A stretch of DNA of 64,000 nt, taken from the NCBI RefSeq assembly GCF_913774285.1, contig NZ_CAJYHX010000015.1, positions 1 through 64,000 of the forward strand, written 5' to 3'. A program made the translations under genes and the position numbers. Below are positions 9,692 to 18,151 of the stretch, piece after piece; the stretch's first letter is position 1, and each line of letters starts with the position of its first letter. This stretch comes from an uncultured Sphingomonas sp. GTDB taxonomy: Bacteria; Pseudomonadota; Alphaproteobacteria; Sphingomonadales; Sphingomonadaceae. The notes below the pieces were generated by a model, which was not told where the DNA came from, did not search any database, and worked only from the letters and a program-made list of their open reading frames with translations.

Positions 9692-10227
9692 GAGTCAGCC
9701 GCAACCTGCGCGTCGGCCTGATGGGTGCCGTGCTGGTGTGCGGCATGACCGGGCTGGGCTTCGCCGCGGTGCCGCTCTACCGCATTTTCTGCGAGGCGAC
9801 CGGCCTCAACGGCACCACCCAGCGGGGCTTACGCGCGCCGGGCGCGACGGGCCAGAAGATCACGGTGGCGTTCGACAGCAATGTCAGCCCCAAGCTGCCG
9901 TGGAAGTTCGCGCCCGAGCGCCGATCCGACACGATCGACATCGGCGGCCGCGACATGGCGTTCTTCACTGCCACCAACACGTCCAATCACCCGATCACCG
10001 GCACCGCGACGTTCAACGTCACCCCCGCGCAGGTCGGCAAATATTTCACCAAGATCCAGTGCTTCTGCTTCACCCAGCAGACGCTGCAGCCGGGCGAGAC
10101 CGTCCGCATGCCGGTGATCTTCTTCGTCGACCCGAAGATCCTGAACGATCCCGACGCGCGCGACGTCCAGGAGATCACCTTGTCCTATACATTTTATCCA
10201 GTGGATTCGCCGAAGACACCAAGCTAG
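9688..10227 (+). CDS. ctaG: Cytochrome c oxidase assembly protein (Cox11)
   Basis: Copper chaperone that delivers Cu to the CuB site of subunit I. The 179-aa protein has an N-terminal membrane anchor (about residues 9-29), the conserved YRIFC (Cys35) and the Cu-binding motif CFCF (Cys125 and Cys127) in an immunoglobulin-like periplasmic domain. Normal family length. The start overlaps the preceding small gene as ATGA, and 36 bp separate it from coxC. Confidence 0.96.
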   Translation: MRVSRNLRVGLMGAVLVCGMTGLGFAAVPLYRIFCEATGLNGTTQRGLRAPGATGQKITVAFDSNVSPKLPWKFAPERRSDTIDIGGRDMAFFTATNTSNHPITGTATFNVTPAQVGKYFTKIQCFCFTQQTLQPGETVRMPVIFFVDPKILNDPDARDVQEITLSYTFYPVDSPKTPS

Positions 10228-10263
10228 CATCGCGCAAAATAGAGAGAGGATTGGGATACGCCC

Positions 10264-11148
10264 ATGGCTGGAGCAAAGAACCACCAGTATCATATCCTGC
10301 CGCCGAGCATCTGGCCGCTGCTGGGCTCGCTGGGCGGGCTGGTCCTCGCCTCGGGCGCCGTGATGTGGATGCACAAATATCCCAACGGGACCTTGGTGCT
10401 CACCACCGGCTTCCTGCTGGTGCTGCTCACCATGTTCGGCTGGTGGGGCAAGGTGATCCAGGAAGCGCATGCCGGCGATCACACGCCGATCGTCCAGCTC
10501 CATCTGCGCTATGGCATGATCCTGTTCATCGCCTCCGAAGTGATGTTCTTCGTCGGCTGGTTCTGGGCCTGGTTCGACTTCTCCCTCTTCCCCTCCACGG
10601 TCGAGGCGGTCGGCGGCACCTGGCCGCCCAAGGGCATGGAAGTGCTCGACGCCTGGCAGTTCCCGTTGCTCAACACGCTGATCCTGCTCTGCTCGGGCTG
10701 CACCGTCACCTGGGCGCACCACGGGCTGATCCACAATGAGCGCGGCGGCGCACTGCGCGGGATCTGGGGCCTGATCGGCGTGGGCGAGAACGATACGGTG
10801 AAGAAGGGCCTGTGGCTCACCGTGATCCTCGGCTTCACCTTCAGCTGCCTGCAAGCCTACGAGTATATGGAGGCCCCCTTCCCCTTCAAGGCGGCGAGCG
10901 AGCATGGCTCCAGCTATGGCGGCGCCTTCTTCATGGCGACGGGCTTCCACGGCTTCCACGTGATCGTCGGCACGATCTTCCTGATCGTGAACCTGGTGCG
11001 TGCCTATCGCGGCGACTTCACTCCCCGCCAGCATTTCGGCTTCGAGGCGGCGGCCTGGTACTGGCACTTCGTCGACGTCGTCTGGCTGTTCCTGTTCGCG
11101 TCGATCTATGTCTGGGGCGGTTGGGGCGCGCCGGTCCACGCCGGCTGA
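10264..11148 (+). CDS. coxC: Cytochrome c oxidase subunit III
   Basis: Third core subunit of the aa3 oxidase, which stabilises proton uptake and the active site. The 294-aa protein opens with NHQYHILPPSIWPLLGS and carries the family segments FFVGWFWAWFDFSLFP, TWAHHGLI and FHGFHVIVGT across seven predicted helices, ending with WYWHFVDVVWLFLF. Family length is normal. The stop lies 1 nt before the GTG of the DUF983 gene, indicating one transcript. Confidence 0.97.
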   Translation: MAGAKNHQYHILPPSIWPLLGSLGGLVLASGAVMWMHKYPNGTLVLTTGFLLVLLTMFGWWGKVIQEAHAGDHTPIVQLHLRYGMILFIASEVMFFVGWFWAWFDFSLFPSTVEAVGGTWPPKGMEVLDAWQFPLLNTLILLCSGCTVTWAHHGLIHNERGGALRGIWGLIGVGENDTVKKGLWLTVILGFTFSCLQAYEYMEAPFPFKAASEHGSSYGGAFFMATGFHGFHVIVGTIFLIVNLVRAYRGDFTPRQHFGFEAAAWYWHFVDVVWLFLFASIYVWGGWGAPVHAG

Positions 11149-11149
11149 C

Positions 11150-11551
11150 GTGACCGGGACCACACCCGATCCCGAAGGGGGCGGCAGCGCGGCGTTGCCG
11201 CCCCCGATCGCATCCGGCCTCCATGGCTGCTGTCCGCGCTGCGGCGCGAAGACGCTGTTCCGCAGCTTCACCGCCTTTGCGGAACGCTGCTCGGCCTGCG
11301 GGCTGGATTTCACGAAGTTCAACGTCGGCGACGGGCCGGTGGTGTTCCTGACCCTCGGCATCGGCGCGCTGGTGACGATCCTGGCTTTGTGGGTGGAATT
11401 CAGCTTCTTCCCGCCCTTCTGGGTCCATCTGCTGGTCTGGCCGCCGGTGACGCTGGCGATGGTGGTGGGATCGCTGCGGGTGGCCAAGGGGCTGCTGCTG
11501 GCGCTCGAATATCGCAACCGGGCCCATCAGGGCCGGATCGCCGAGGACTGA
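11150..11551 (+). CDS. DUF983 family zinc-ribbon membrane protein
   Basis: A 133-aa protein with a zinc ribbon (two CxxC pairs: CPRC and CSAC) followed by two membrane helices, the standard DUF983 layout. DUF983 genes accompany coxC and SURF1 across alphaproteobacteria and are presumed to help oxidase assembly; the exact role is unknown. The GTG at 11150 begins 1 nt after the coxC stop. Longer in-frame starts inside coxC would encode non-homologous sequence. One nt separates its stop from the SURF1 start. Confidence 0.88.
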   Translation: MTGTTPDPEGGGSAALPPPIASGLHGCCPRCGAKTLFRSFTAFAERCSACGLDFTKFNVGDGPVVFLTLGIGALVTILALWVEFSFFPPFWVHLLVWPPVTLAMVVGSLRVAKGLLLALEYRNRAHQGRIAED

Positions 11552-11552
11552 C

Positions 11553-12185
11553 ATGCGCCGCGTGCCACCGATCCCCACCCTGCTCGTCGGCCTCGCGGTG
11601 GCGGCGATGATTGCGCTCGGTTTCTGGCAGCTCGACCGGAAGACGCAGAAGGAGGCGGCGCTCGCCATGTTCGCCGCCAACACGCTGCAGCCGACGATCA
11701 CGATCGAGAGCGGCGCCGCCGACGCCTCGCTGCTGTTCCGCCATGCCCGTAGCGCGTGCAAGGCCGTGACCGGCTGGGCGCGCCAGGGTGGTCGCGGGGT
11801 GCAGGGGCTGCAGGGCTGGCGGCAGATCGCGACCTGTCGCACCCATGCCGACGCGACGCTGCTGGTCGACATGGGGGTGACCCGCGACCCGATGTTCCGC
11901 CCGCAATGGCCTGGCGGGGTGGTGAGCGGCACCCTCACCCGGGCGCCCGATCATCGCCCGCTGATCGCAAGCGTCTTCGATTCCGCGCCGCAGCCGCTGA
12001 TGCTGGTTTCGGACCAGGGCGCGCCGGGGCTCCAGCCCAGCGCCCCGCCGGACATCGCCAGCGTGCCCAACAACCACCTCGCCTATGCGGTGCAATGGTT
12101 TCTGTTCGCCGGCGTCGCGGTCATCATCTACGCGCTCGCGCTGCGCCTGCGCGCCCGGGGAGCGCCCGACCCCCGAATCCGCTGA
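11553..12185 (+). CDS. SURF1 family cytochrome oxidase biogenesis protein
   Basis: Membrane protein that helps insert heme A into subunit I. The 210-aa sequence begins with a membrane helix containing LGFWQLDRKTQKEAAL and ends with NNHLAYAVQWFLFAGVAVII, the two hallmarks of SURF1, with a periplasmic domain between. It is on the short side for the family, and the usual GRY segment after the first helix is not obvious. Probably the last gene of the assembly operon proper. Confidence 0.9.
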   Translation: MRRVPPIPTLLVGLAVAAMIALGFWQLDRKTQKEAALAMFAANTLQPTITIESGAADASLLFRHARSACKAVTGWARQGGRGVQGLQGWRQIATCRTHADATLLVDMGVTRDPMFRPQWPGGVVSGTLTRAPDHRPLIASVFDSAPQPLMLVSDQGAPGLQPSAPPDIASVPNNHLAYAVQWFLFAGVAVIIYALALRLRARGAPDPRIR

Positions 12186-12281
12186 CCCCCTGCCCCTCCC
12201 GTACCGCCGCGCAGATGGGTGGACGCGGCCGCACCGCACGCTAAGGGTGGGGCAAGGCAAGCGAACCTCGGAGCGGCATGC

Positions 12282-12950
12282 ATGAACGATCAGGTTTCCC
12301 AGGGCTATGGCGCGGTCGCCGCGACCGCCGAGACCGGCTGGCTGACCACCTCCTTCGTCCTCATCGCGCTAGGCGCGGCGCTGGCGGTGTTCATCCTGAT
12401 CTGGGGGACGCGCCTGGCGATCCGCCGCCGCAAGGCGCGCGAGGAGCTGGACGAGCGCGGCGAACTCGAGGTCGTCGATCCGGCCAAGCCAATCGAACCG
12501 GCGCAGGAGATCCCCAGCGCACCCGAAGCGCCGGCACCCACGCCTGAGCCCCAGCCCCTTGCCGACGAGCCGATCGCGGCCGCCGCGCCGGTCGCAGCCC
12601 CTTCGGCCGCGCTCGCTGCGGACACCAATGCCGAGCCAGCACCTGTCGCGTCGACACCCGCCGAGTCCGCACCTGCCGAGTCCGCGCCTGCCGCGGCCGC
12701 GCCTGCGACGGGTGGCGACGACCTCACCCGGCTAAAGGGAGTCGGCCCCAAGCTGGCGGCGCGGCTCAACGAACTCGGCATCACCCGCTTCGCGCAGCTC
12801 GCCGCGCTAGACGAGGCCAGCGCCAGGGCGCTCGACGCGCAGCTGGGCAGCTTCCAGGGCCGCATGACCCGCGACCGCTGGACCGAACAGGCCCGCTTCC
12901 TCGCCGCGGGCGACACCGCGGGCTACGAGGCGGTGTTCGGCAAGCTTTGA
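12282..12950 (+). CDS. Membrane-anchored helix-hairpin-helix protein
   Basis: A 222-aa protein in three parts: one membrane helix (about residues 22-45) followed by basic residues, a central Pro/Ala/Glu-rich linker with repeated PAESAPAES units (about 60-145), and a C-terminal helix-hairpin-helix domain starting DDLTRLKGVGPKLAARLNEL. Such domains bind nucleic acid or act as protein-interaction modules; similar C-termini occur fused to respiratory and ribosomal proteins. Start is the ATG at 12282. Function unknown; the join of a membrane anchor to a HhH domain is the notable point. Confidence 0.75.
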   Translation: MNDQVSQGYGAVAATAETGWLTTSFVLIALGAALAVFILIWGTRLAIRRRKAREELDERGELEVVDPAKPIEPAQEIPSAPEAPAPTPEPQPLADEPIAAAAPVAAPSAALAADTNAEPAPVASTPAESAPAESAPAAAAPATGGDDLTRLKGVGPKLAARLNELGITRFAQLAALDEASARALDAQLGSFQGRMTRDRWTEQARFLAAGDTAGYEAVFGKL

Positions 12951-12959
12951 GCATGGATT

Positions 12960-13089
12960 AATCCTCCCCCGCCAGGGGGAGGTGGGCCGCGCAGCGGCTC
13001 GGAGGGGGAGGCTGCCAGGCCTTCTCGACGGCAGGGAATCCTCCCCCTCCGTCGCCTTCGGCGCCACCTCCCCCTGGCGGGGGAGGATT
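12960..13089. repeat. Large inverted repeat with 26-bp perfect arms
   Basis: AATCCTCCCCCGCCAGGGGG and the following six bases (12960-12985) recur as an exact inverted complement at 13064-13089, enclosing about 78 bp that holds a further near-palindromic pair of GGAGGGGGAGG tracts. It fills the gap between two converging genes and may act as a two-way terminator. The 22-base arm core reappears at 40301-40322. Confidence 0.85.
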
Positions 13090-13099
13090 CGGTAGCGCC

Positions 13100-14416
13100 T
13101 TACCGCTTCAGAATATCCAGCGCGGCCGCGGTCAGCGCCTCGGTCGCGGTGCTGACCACCGCCTCGGCATCGGGCGCCCATTCGGCGCTGTGGAGCGAGG
13201 GCAGCATCGCCTTGCCGCCCTGCGCCGCGTCCCACTTGGCCTGGGGCACGCCGCCCACCCAGAAGATCGTGCTCTGGATGCTCTTGTCGGCGAGCCAATA
13301 GCGGCTGAAATCCTCGCCGCCCATGACCGCCTTGGTCTCCACCACCCGCTCCTTGCCGAAGCGCGCGGTGAACAGCCCCTGCAGCCGCCCGGCGAGCGGC
13401 TGGGTGTTGAACGTCGCGGGAGTAAATTCGTCCTTCACCGACACCACCGGCATCCGGTCCTCCGGCACCCCCGCCGCGATCGCCTCCCCCTTGGCGATGC
13501 GCGCGATGCCGTCGAGCAGCAGCTGGCGCGATTCGGGGGTGAAGCTGCGCACGGTGAGCAGCATGGTCACGTCGTTGCCGATGATGTTGTGCTTCGATCC
13601 GCCATGGATCGCGCCCACCGTCACCACCGCCGGCTGCTGCGGATCCATCTCGCGGCTGACCAGCGTCTGCAGCGTGGTGACGATCCGCGCGGCGAGCACG
13701 ATCGGGTCGCGCGTGGTGTGCGGATAGGCGCCGTGGCCGCCCACCCCTTTCACCACGATGTCGACTGAATCGACATTGGCCAGCGCATAGCCCGGCGTGA
13801 CGCCGATCTGCCCGGCTGGCAGGCTGGCGCTGTCGTGGAAGGCGATGGCGTAGCCGGGCTTCGGAAAGCGCGTGAACAGCCCGTCGTCGAGCATCGCCTT
13901 GGCGCCGCGCCCGCGCTCCTCGGCGGGCTGGGCGATCATCACCACCTTGCCGTGCCAGCGATCCTTCATCGCCGCAAGGTTGCGCAGCGTGCCGACCCAG
14001 CTCGCCATGTGGGTGTCGTGCCCACAGGCGTGCATCACGCCACTCTCGATCCCCTCGTCCGTCGTCGCCCGAACCTTGGAGGCGAAGGGCAGTCCGGTAT
14101 TCTCGACCACCGGCAGCCCGTCCATGTCGGCACGGATCAGCACCACCGGGCCCGGCCCGTTACGCAGCACCGCGACCACGCCGGTGCCGCCGACCTTCTC
14201 GGTCACGTCATAACCCGCCTCCCGCGCGGCGGCGGCGAGCTTGGCGGCGGTCTGCACCTCGTGCAGGCTGAGTTCGGGATGGGCGTGGAGGTCCCGGTAG
14301 AGCGCCATCAGCTGCGGCATCGCCTTGGCCGTGGCGTCACGCACCGGATCGGCGGCGGCCGCAGCGGCAGGCGTGCCGAGGCTCATCGCCCCGGCCAACA
14401 GGAAAGACGTGAACAT
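13100..14416 (-). CDS. Secreted M20D-family amidohydrolase
   Basis: Metal-dependent hydrolase of the N-acyl amino acid/hippurate hydrolase group, exported by an N-terminal signal peptide (about residues 1-22). The 438-aa protein shows DLHAHPELS, IRADMDGLPV, the metal motif HACGHDTHMA, PAEERGRGAKAML and MGGEDFS, in family order. The substrate is probably an N-acylated amino acid or peptide, not decidable here. It stands alone, with a repeat downstream. Confidence 0.9.
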   Translation of the reverse strand: MFTSFLLAGAMSLGTPAAAAAADPVRDATAKAMPQLMALYRDLHAHPELSLHEVQTAAKLAAAAREAGYDVTEKVGGTGVVAVLRNGPGPVVLIRADMDGLPVVENTGLPFASKVRATTDEGIESGVMHACGHDTHMASWVGTLRNLAAMKDRWHGKVVMIAQPAEERGRGAKAMLDDGLFTRFPKPGYAIAFHDSASLPAGQIGVTPGYALANVDSVDIVVKGVGGHGAYPHTTRDPIVLAARIVTTLQTLVSREMDPQQPAVVTVGAIHGGSKHNIIGNDVTMLLTVRSFTPESRQLLLDGIARIAKGEAIAAGVPEDRMPVVSVKDEFTPATFNTQPLAGRLQGLFTARFGKERVVETKAVMGGEDFSRYWLADKSIQSTIFWVGGVPQAKWDAAQGGKAMLPSLHSAEWAPDAEAVVSTATEALTAAALDILKR

Positions 14417-14468
14417 CGGGCCCCCTTTGCGATCATGGGCCCGAGTGTCACGCCTGCCCGCTCGCCTG

Positions 14469-15095
14469 TCAAACCGCCGGCACGATCTCGATCACGTCGA
14501 CCTTCGATTCGAACGCCGGATAGGGCAGCACCAGCCGCCAGCGCTGCTCGCCGATCCGCTCGCCATAGCCGATCAGGTCGCGCTTGTTGTCGAGCCCGTA
14601 GCGGAGGGGGGCGCTGTCGTCCCCCACCTCCAGCGTGCCGAGGAAGGTCACGCGGGCCGTCACGTCGGGGAAGAAATTGCCGTCGGGCCGCTGGACACCG
14701 CCCTCGATCCGGAAGTGGCGCAGGTCGCCATCCGCGGTGATCGGGCAGGGCCGCCAGTCATAGGTGACGATCGCGGTCACCGCCGTGCCGCCGCCGCCCA
14801 GCTTGAAGGTGCGGCAGCGATAGGCGCCGGCCGGCGGCATCGCCGTGTCCAGCGCCCGATCGGGATCGAACAGCGCGGGATCGCCCTCGATCAGCTTCAC
14901 ATCGGCAGCGCGGGCGAGCGGCAGCGCCTCGCTCCACGCCTTGCGCCAGTTGCGCAGCTTGGTGCGATCGACGTCGGTCGCGATCCGGCGCCAGGGGAGA
15001 CGCGTGTCCATCCCCGGCGAGGTCGCCTCGTGATAGGCGTTGCAACCCGCAAGCGCCGCGCCCAGACCCAAGGCGACCAGAGTGCGCAGCATCAT
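14469..15095 (-). CDS. DUF4893-type lipoprotein
   Basis: A 208-aa protein with a lipoprotein signal (LGAALAGC, Cys18) followed by a domain containing WRRIATDVDRTKLRNWRKAW and a Cys pair (CRTFKL and DWRPCPI), matching the DUF4893 pattern of sphingomonads. Its ATG overlaps the stop of the dehydrogenase gene as ATGA. Role unknown; probably attached to the inner or outer membrane on the periplasmic side. Confidence 0.8.
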   Translation of the reverse strand: MMLRTLVALGLGAALAGCNAYHEATSPGMDTRLPWRRIATDVDRTKLRNWRKAWSEALPLARAADVKLIEGDPALFDPDRALDTAMPPAGAYRCRTFKLGGGGTAVTAIVTYDWRPCPITADGDLRHFRIEGGVQRPDGNFFPDVTARVTFLGTLEVGDDSAPLRYGLDNKRDLIGYGERIGEQRWRLVLPYPAFESKVDVIEIVPAV

Positions 15096-15877
15096 TCGGC
15101 GGTCCAGCCGCCGTCGATCGAATAGTTCGAGCCGGTGATCTGCGCCGCTTCGTCGCGGCACAGGAACACGACCAGCGCCGCCACCTGCTCGGGCAGCACG
15201 AACTGCTTGGTCGGCTGCGCATCGAGCAGCACGTCGTTGATCACCTGATCGCGGGTCATGTTCCGCGTCTTCATCGTGTCCGGAATCTGGTTCTCGACCA
15301 GCGGGGTCCAGACATAGCCCGGCGAGATGCAGTTCACCGTGATGCCGTGCGTCGCCACTTCCAGCGCCGCCGTCTTGGTGAGGCCGGCCAGCCCGTGCTT
15401 GGCAGTGACATAGGCCGACTTGTTGGGGCTGGCGACCAGGCTGTGCGCGCTGGCGGTGGAGATGATCCTGCCCCATTTGCGCGCCTTCATGCCCGGGATC
15501 GCCGCCCGCATCAGGTGGAAGGTCGAGCTGAGGTTGATCGCGAGGATCGCATCCCACTTGTCGATCGGGAATTCGTCGATCGGCGCGACATGCTGGATGC
15601 CGGCATTGGCGATGGCGATGTCGACCGCGCCGAACTCGGCCTCGGCGCGCGCCACCATCGCCGCGATCTGATCGGGCTTGGTCATGTCGGCGGCGTCGTA
15701 CAGCGCCTTGCCGCCGCTGGTCTCCGCCAGCGCGGCACGTTCCTTCTCGATGGCGGCGGCATCGCCGAAGCCGTTGATCAGCACGTTCGCACCCTCGGCG
15801 GCGAGCGCCTTGGCATAGGCCAGGCCGATGCCCGAGGTGGAACCGGTGATGATCGCGGACTTGCCCTTGAGGAACAT
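15092..15877 (-). CDS. bdhA: 3-Hydroxybutyrate dehydrogenase
   Basis: NAD-dependent oxidation of (R)-3-hydroxybutyrate to acetoacetate, used when polyhydroxybutyrate is broken down. Short-chain dehydrogenase of 261 aa with nucleotide motif TGSTSGIG, NAG in IANAGIQ, the catalytic Ser (STASAHS) and YVTAK, and the family C-terminus TGSNYSIDGGWTAE. I chose the ATG at 15877 because AAGGAG lies 7 nt upstream and homologues start MFLKGK; the ATG at 15883 would sit too close to it. It follows a patatin gene, a common pairing. Confidence 0.92.
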   Translation of the reverse strand: MFLKGKSAIITGSTSGIGLAYAKALAAEGANVLINGFGDAAAIEKERAALAETSGGKALYDAADMTKPDQIAAMVARAEAEFGAVDIAIANAGIQHVAPIDEFPIDKWDAILAINLSSTFHLMRAAIPGMKARKWGRIISTASAHSLVASPNKSAYVTAKHGLAGLTKTAALEVATHGITVNCISPGYVWTPLVENQIPDTMKTRNMTRDQVINDVLLDAQPTKQFVLPEQVAALVVFLCRDEAAQITGSNYSIDGGWTAE

Positions 15878-15898
15878 CGGCATACTCCTTTGAATCTT

Positions 15899-17050
15899 TT
15901 AGCGGGGGGTGAGGTCGAACGCGGCGGTGTCGCCGTCAAGGATGTTCTGCGCAATGAGGCGGGAATTCGCCATGGTGTTGGCCACCGCGATGCGGCCGGC
16001 CTCCCAATGCTCGCGCATCGTGCGGGTGGAAAATTCGTAGTCGCGCGAATCGCCTTCCCACAGCTTGGCGCGGTAGATCAGCTGGACGATGTTGACCGGG
16101 TATTCGGTCACCAGCTCGCGCACCGCCTTTACCTCGGGCTCGTCGGCGATATGGTCCGGCAGTTTCTCGAGCAGGCGCCGCACGGTCTCGCGCGCATTGC
16201 GCAGCCGCAGCCGCTCATCGGAAATGGCGCGGGTGCGGCTGGAATAGCGGATTTCCTTCTCGCGGCCGAGCACGTCGGTCATCGTGCGCGGCAGCTCGTT
16301 GGCGGCGGGGAAGAGATCGACCTGGAAGACGAGCATCTCGGCCTCCTGCCGATCGAGCACATGGGTGAGCGGGGTGTTGGAGACGAGTCCCCCGTCCCAA
16401 TACCAGCAGCCGTCGATCTCGACCGGCGGCAGCCCCGGCGGCAACGCACCAGAGGCCATGATGTGCCGTGCGTCGATGCGTTCGTCGCGCGTATCGAAAT
16501 AGCGGAAATTGCCGCTCTGGATGTTGACCGCGCCGACCGACAGGCGGACCGGGCCGTTGTTGAGCAGGTCCCAGTCGACCAGCCGGTCCAGCGTCTCGCG
16601 CAGCGGCGTAGTATCGTAGAAGCTCAGCGCCTCGGGGGTGCCCGGCGTAGCGAAGACCGGCGGGATCGGGCGCGGGCGGAAGAAGCCGGGCACGCCGCCC
16701 AGCATCACCGCGCCGGCCGACCAGGCATGGGCGATCTCGCGCGCATGATCGTTGAGCGACGGCAGGAATTCGGGCAGCGCCGAGGTTACCTGGTCCCAGA
16801 AGGCGTGGATCGCCTCCAGTCGCCGCTGGGGCGGGTTGCCGGCGAACAGCGCTGCGTTGACTGCGCCGATCGAGATGCCCGCCACCCAATCGATCTCGAT
16901 CTCGGCCGCGGCGAGCTCCTCGATCACCCCTGCCTGGAAGCTGCCGAGTGCGCCGCCTCCCTGCAAAACCAAGGCGACGGTGTCGGGTAGCGGCATCCCG
17001 GGTGCGGCATGACGGCGACGACGGGGCGGGCGGGACTCAGCATCAGCCAT
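15899..17050 (-). CDS. Patatin-like phospholipase (DUF3734 type)
   Basis: Predicted lipid acyl hydrolase with a Ser-Asp dyad: oxyanion loop QGGGALGSFQAG, nucleophile elbow GISIGA, and DGG in YWDGGLVSNTPL. The conserved C-terminal part after the patatin domain matches DUF3734. The ATG at 17050 gives 383 aa; an upstream extension to 17164 is not patatin-like. The gene precedes bdhA by 21 bp on the same strand. The substrate may be phospholipid or stored polyester/lipid, an inference from the neighbour. Confidence 0.9.
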   Translation of the reverse strand: MADAESRPPRRRRHAAPGMPLPDTVALVLQGGGALGSFQAGVIEELAAAEIEIDWVAGISIGAVNAALFAGNPPQRRLEAIHAFWDQVTSALPEFLPSLNDHAREIAHAWSAGAVMLGGVPGFFRPRPIPPVFATPGTPEALSFYDTTPLRETLDRLVDWDLLNNGPVRLSVGAVNIQSGNFRYFDTRDERIDARHIMASGALPPGLPPVEIDGCWYWDGGLVSNTPLTHVLDRQEAEMLVFQVDLFPAANELPRTMTDVLGREKEIRYSSRTRAISDERLRLRNARETVRRLLEKLPDHIADEPEVKAVRELVTEYPVNIVQLIYRAKLWEGDSRDYEFSTRTMREHWEAGRIAVANTMANSRLIAQNILDGDTAAFDLTPR

Positions 17051-17185
17051 GCGCAGGGTCTGACCCAAAGCATGCTGCGGAGCAATATGACCGCTGTTAG
17101 TGTTGCGACTAACACCGTGAGAGGCGCGTGCAACGCACGCGCGGCTGAAGCATTGTGACGGCAATCGAACAAAAGGGGAGGCCCG

Positions 17186-18082
17186 ATGCGGCTCGACGAT
17201 CTGGATCCGACCGACAATGCCCGCGACCTTGGCTCGGGCGGCGGTGGCGGCGGCGGCTTTCCGCTGCTGGGGCTGCTACCAATGTTTCTCGGCCGCGGCA
17301 TGGGCTGCGGCGGCATCGTGCTGATCGGCATCATCGCGCTGGTGATGTTCGCGATGGGCGGCGGCGGCGGCATGCTGGGATCGAGCGGCGGCGGCAGCGC
17401 GGGCCGGTCGCCTACCGCGGGCAAGTCCGGGCAGCAGGTCTGCCGCGTCGACGAGCGCCGGCTGGAGGCGTGCCGCGTGATGACCAGCACCGACCAGACC
17501 TGGGGCAAGATCTTCCAGGAGATGGGTCGCAACGACTATCGCCCCGCGACGATCAACTTCTTCAAGGGCGGCGCCGACACCGGCTGCGGCGCGGCGACCT
17601 CGGCGGTCGGCCCCTTCTACTGCCCGAGCGATGATGGCGTGTATCTCGATACCGCCTTCTTCGACGAGCTGCAGAACCGCTTCGGCGCCAAGGGCGATTT
17701 CGCCCGCGATTACGTAATCGCGCACGAAATGGGCCACCATATCCAGGACCTGCTCGGCACTTCGACCGAAGTCTCGCAGGCCCAAGCCAGGGCCTCCAAG
17801 ACCGAAGGCAACCGCCTGTCGGTCAAGCTCGAGCTGCAGGCGGACTGCTATGCCGGCGTCTGGGCCGCGCGCAACCGCGATCGACTGGAGCCGGGCGACA
17901 TCGAGGAAGGCATGACTGCGGCGAACGCAATCGGCGACGACACGCTGCAGAAGGAGGCGCAGGGCAGCGTGGTGCCGGACAGCTTCACCCATGGCACCTC
18001 GGCGCAGCGCATGGCATGGCTCAAGCGCGGCATGGAAACCGGCGATCCCCGCCAGTGCGATACCTTCAACAGCGCGCTTTGA
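17186..18082 (+). CDS. ypfJ: Neutral zinc metallopeptidase (YpfJ family)
   Basis: A 298-aa membrane-anchored protein: Gly-rich N-terminus, one hydrophobic span (about residues 43-58), then a zinc peptidase domain with HEMGHH (His180, Glu181, His184) and ELQADCYAG supplying the third ligand region. C-terminal SFTHGTSAQRMAWLKRGMETG is also typical of the family. The substrate is unknown. Stands divergent from the patatin gene over a 135-bp gap. Confidence 0.92.
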   Translation: MRLDDLDPTDNARDLGSGGGGGGGFPLLGLLPMFLGRGMGCGGIVLIGIIALVMFAMGGGGGMLGSSGGGSAGRSPTAGKSGQQVCRVDERRLEACRVMTSTDQTWGKIFQEMGRNDYRPATINFFKGGADTGCGAATSAVGPFYCPSDDGVYLDTAFFDELQNRFGAKGDFARDYVIAHEMGHHIQDLLGTSTEVSQAQARASKTEGNRLSVKLELQADCYAGVWAARNRDRLEPGDIEEGMTAANAIGDDTLQKEAQGSVVPDSFTHGTSAQRMAWLKRGMETGDPRQCDTFNSAL

Positions 18083-18151
18083 CCACGACGACATGGTTAC
18101 TTGACGGCAACCCTTGGCCGCTATTGGGTAGCGGCCAAGGGGGACCGACCA

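Noticed and set aside
12951..13099. CRISPR-like array
   Set aside because: It is one inverted repeat, not spaced direct repeats, and no cas genes are present anywhere in the window.
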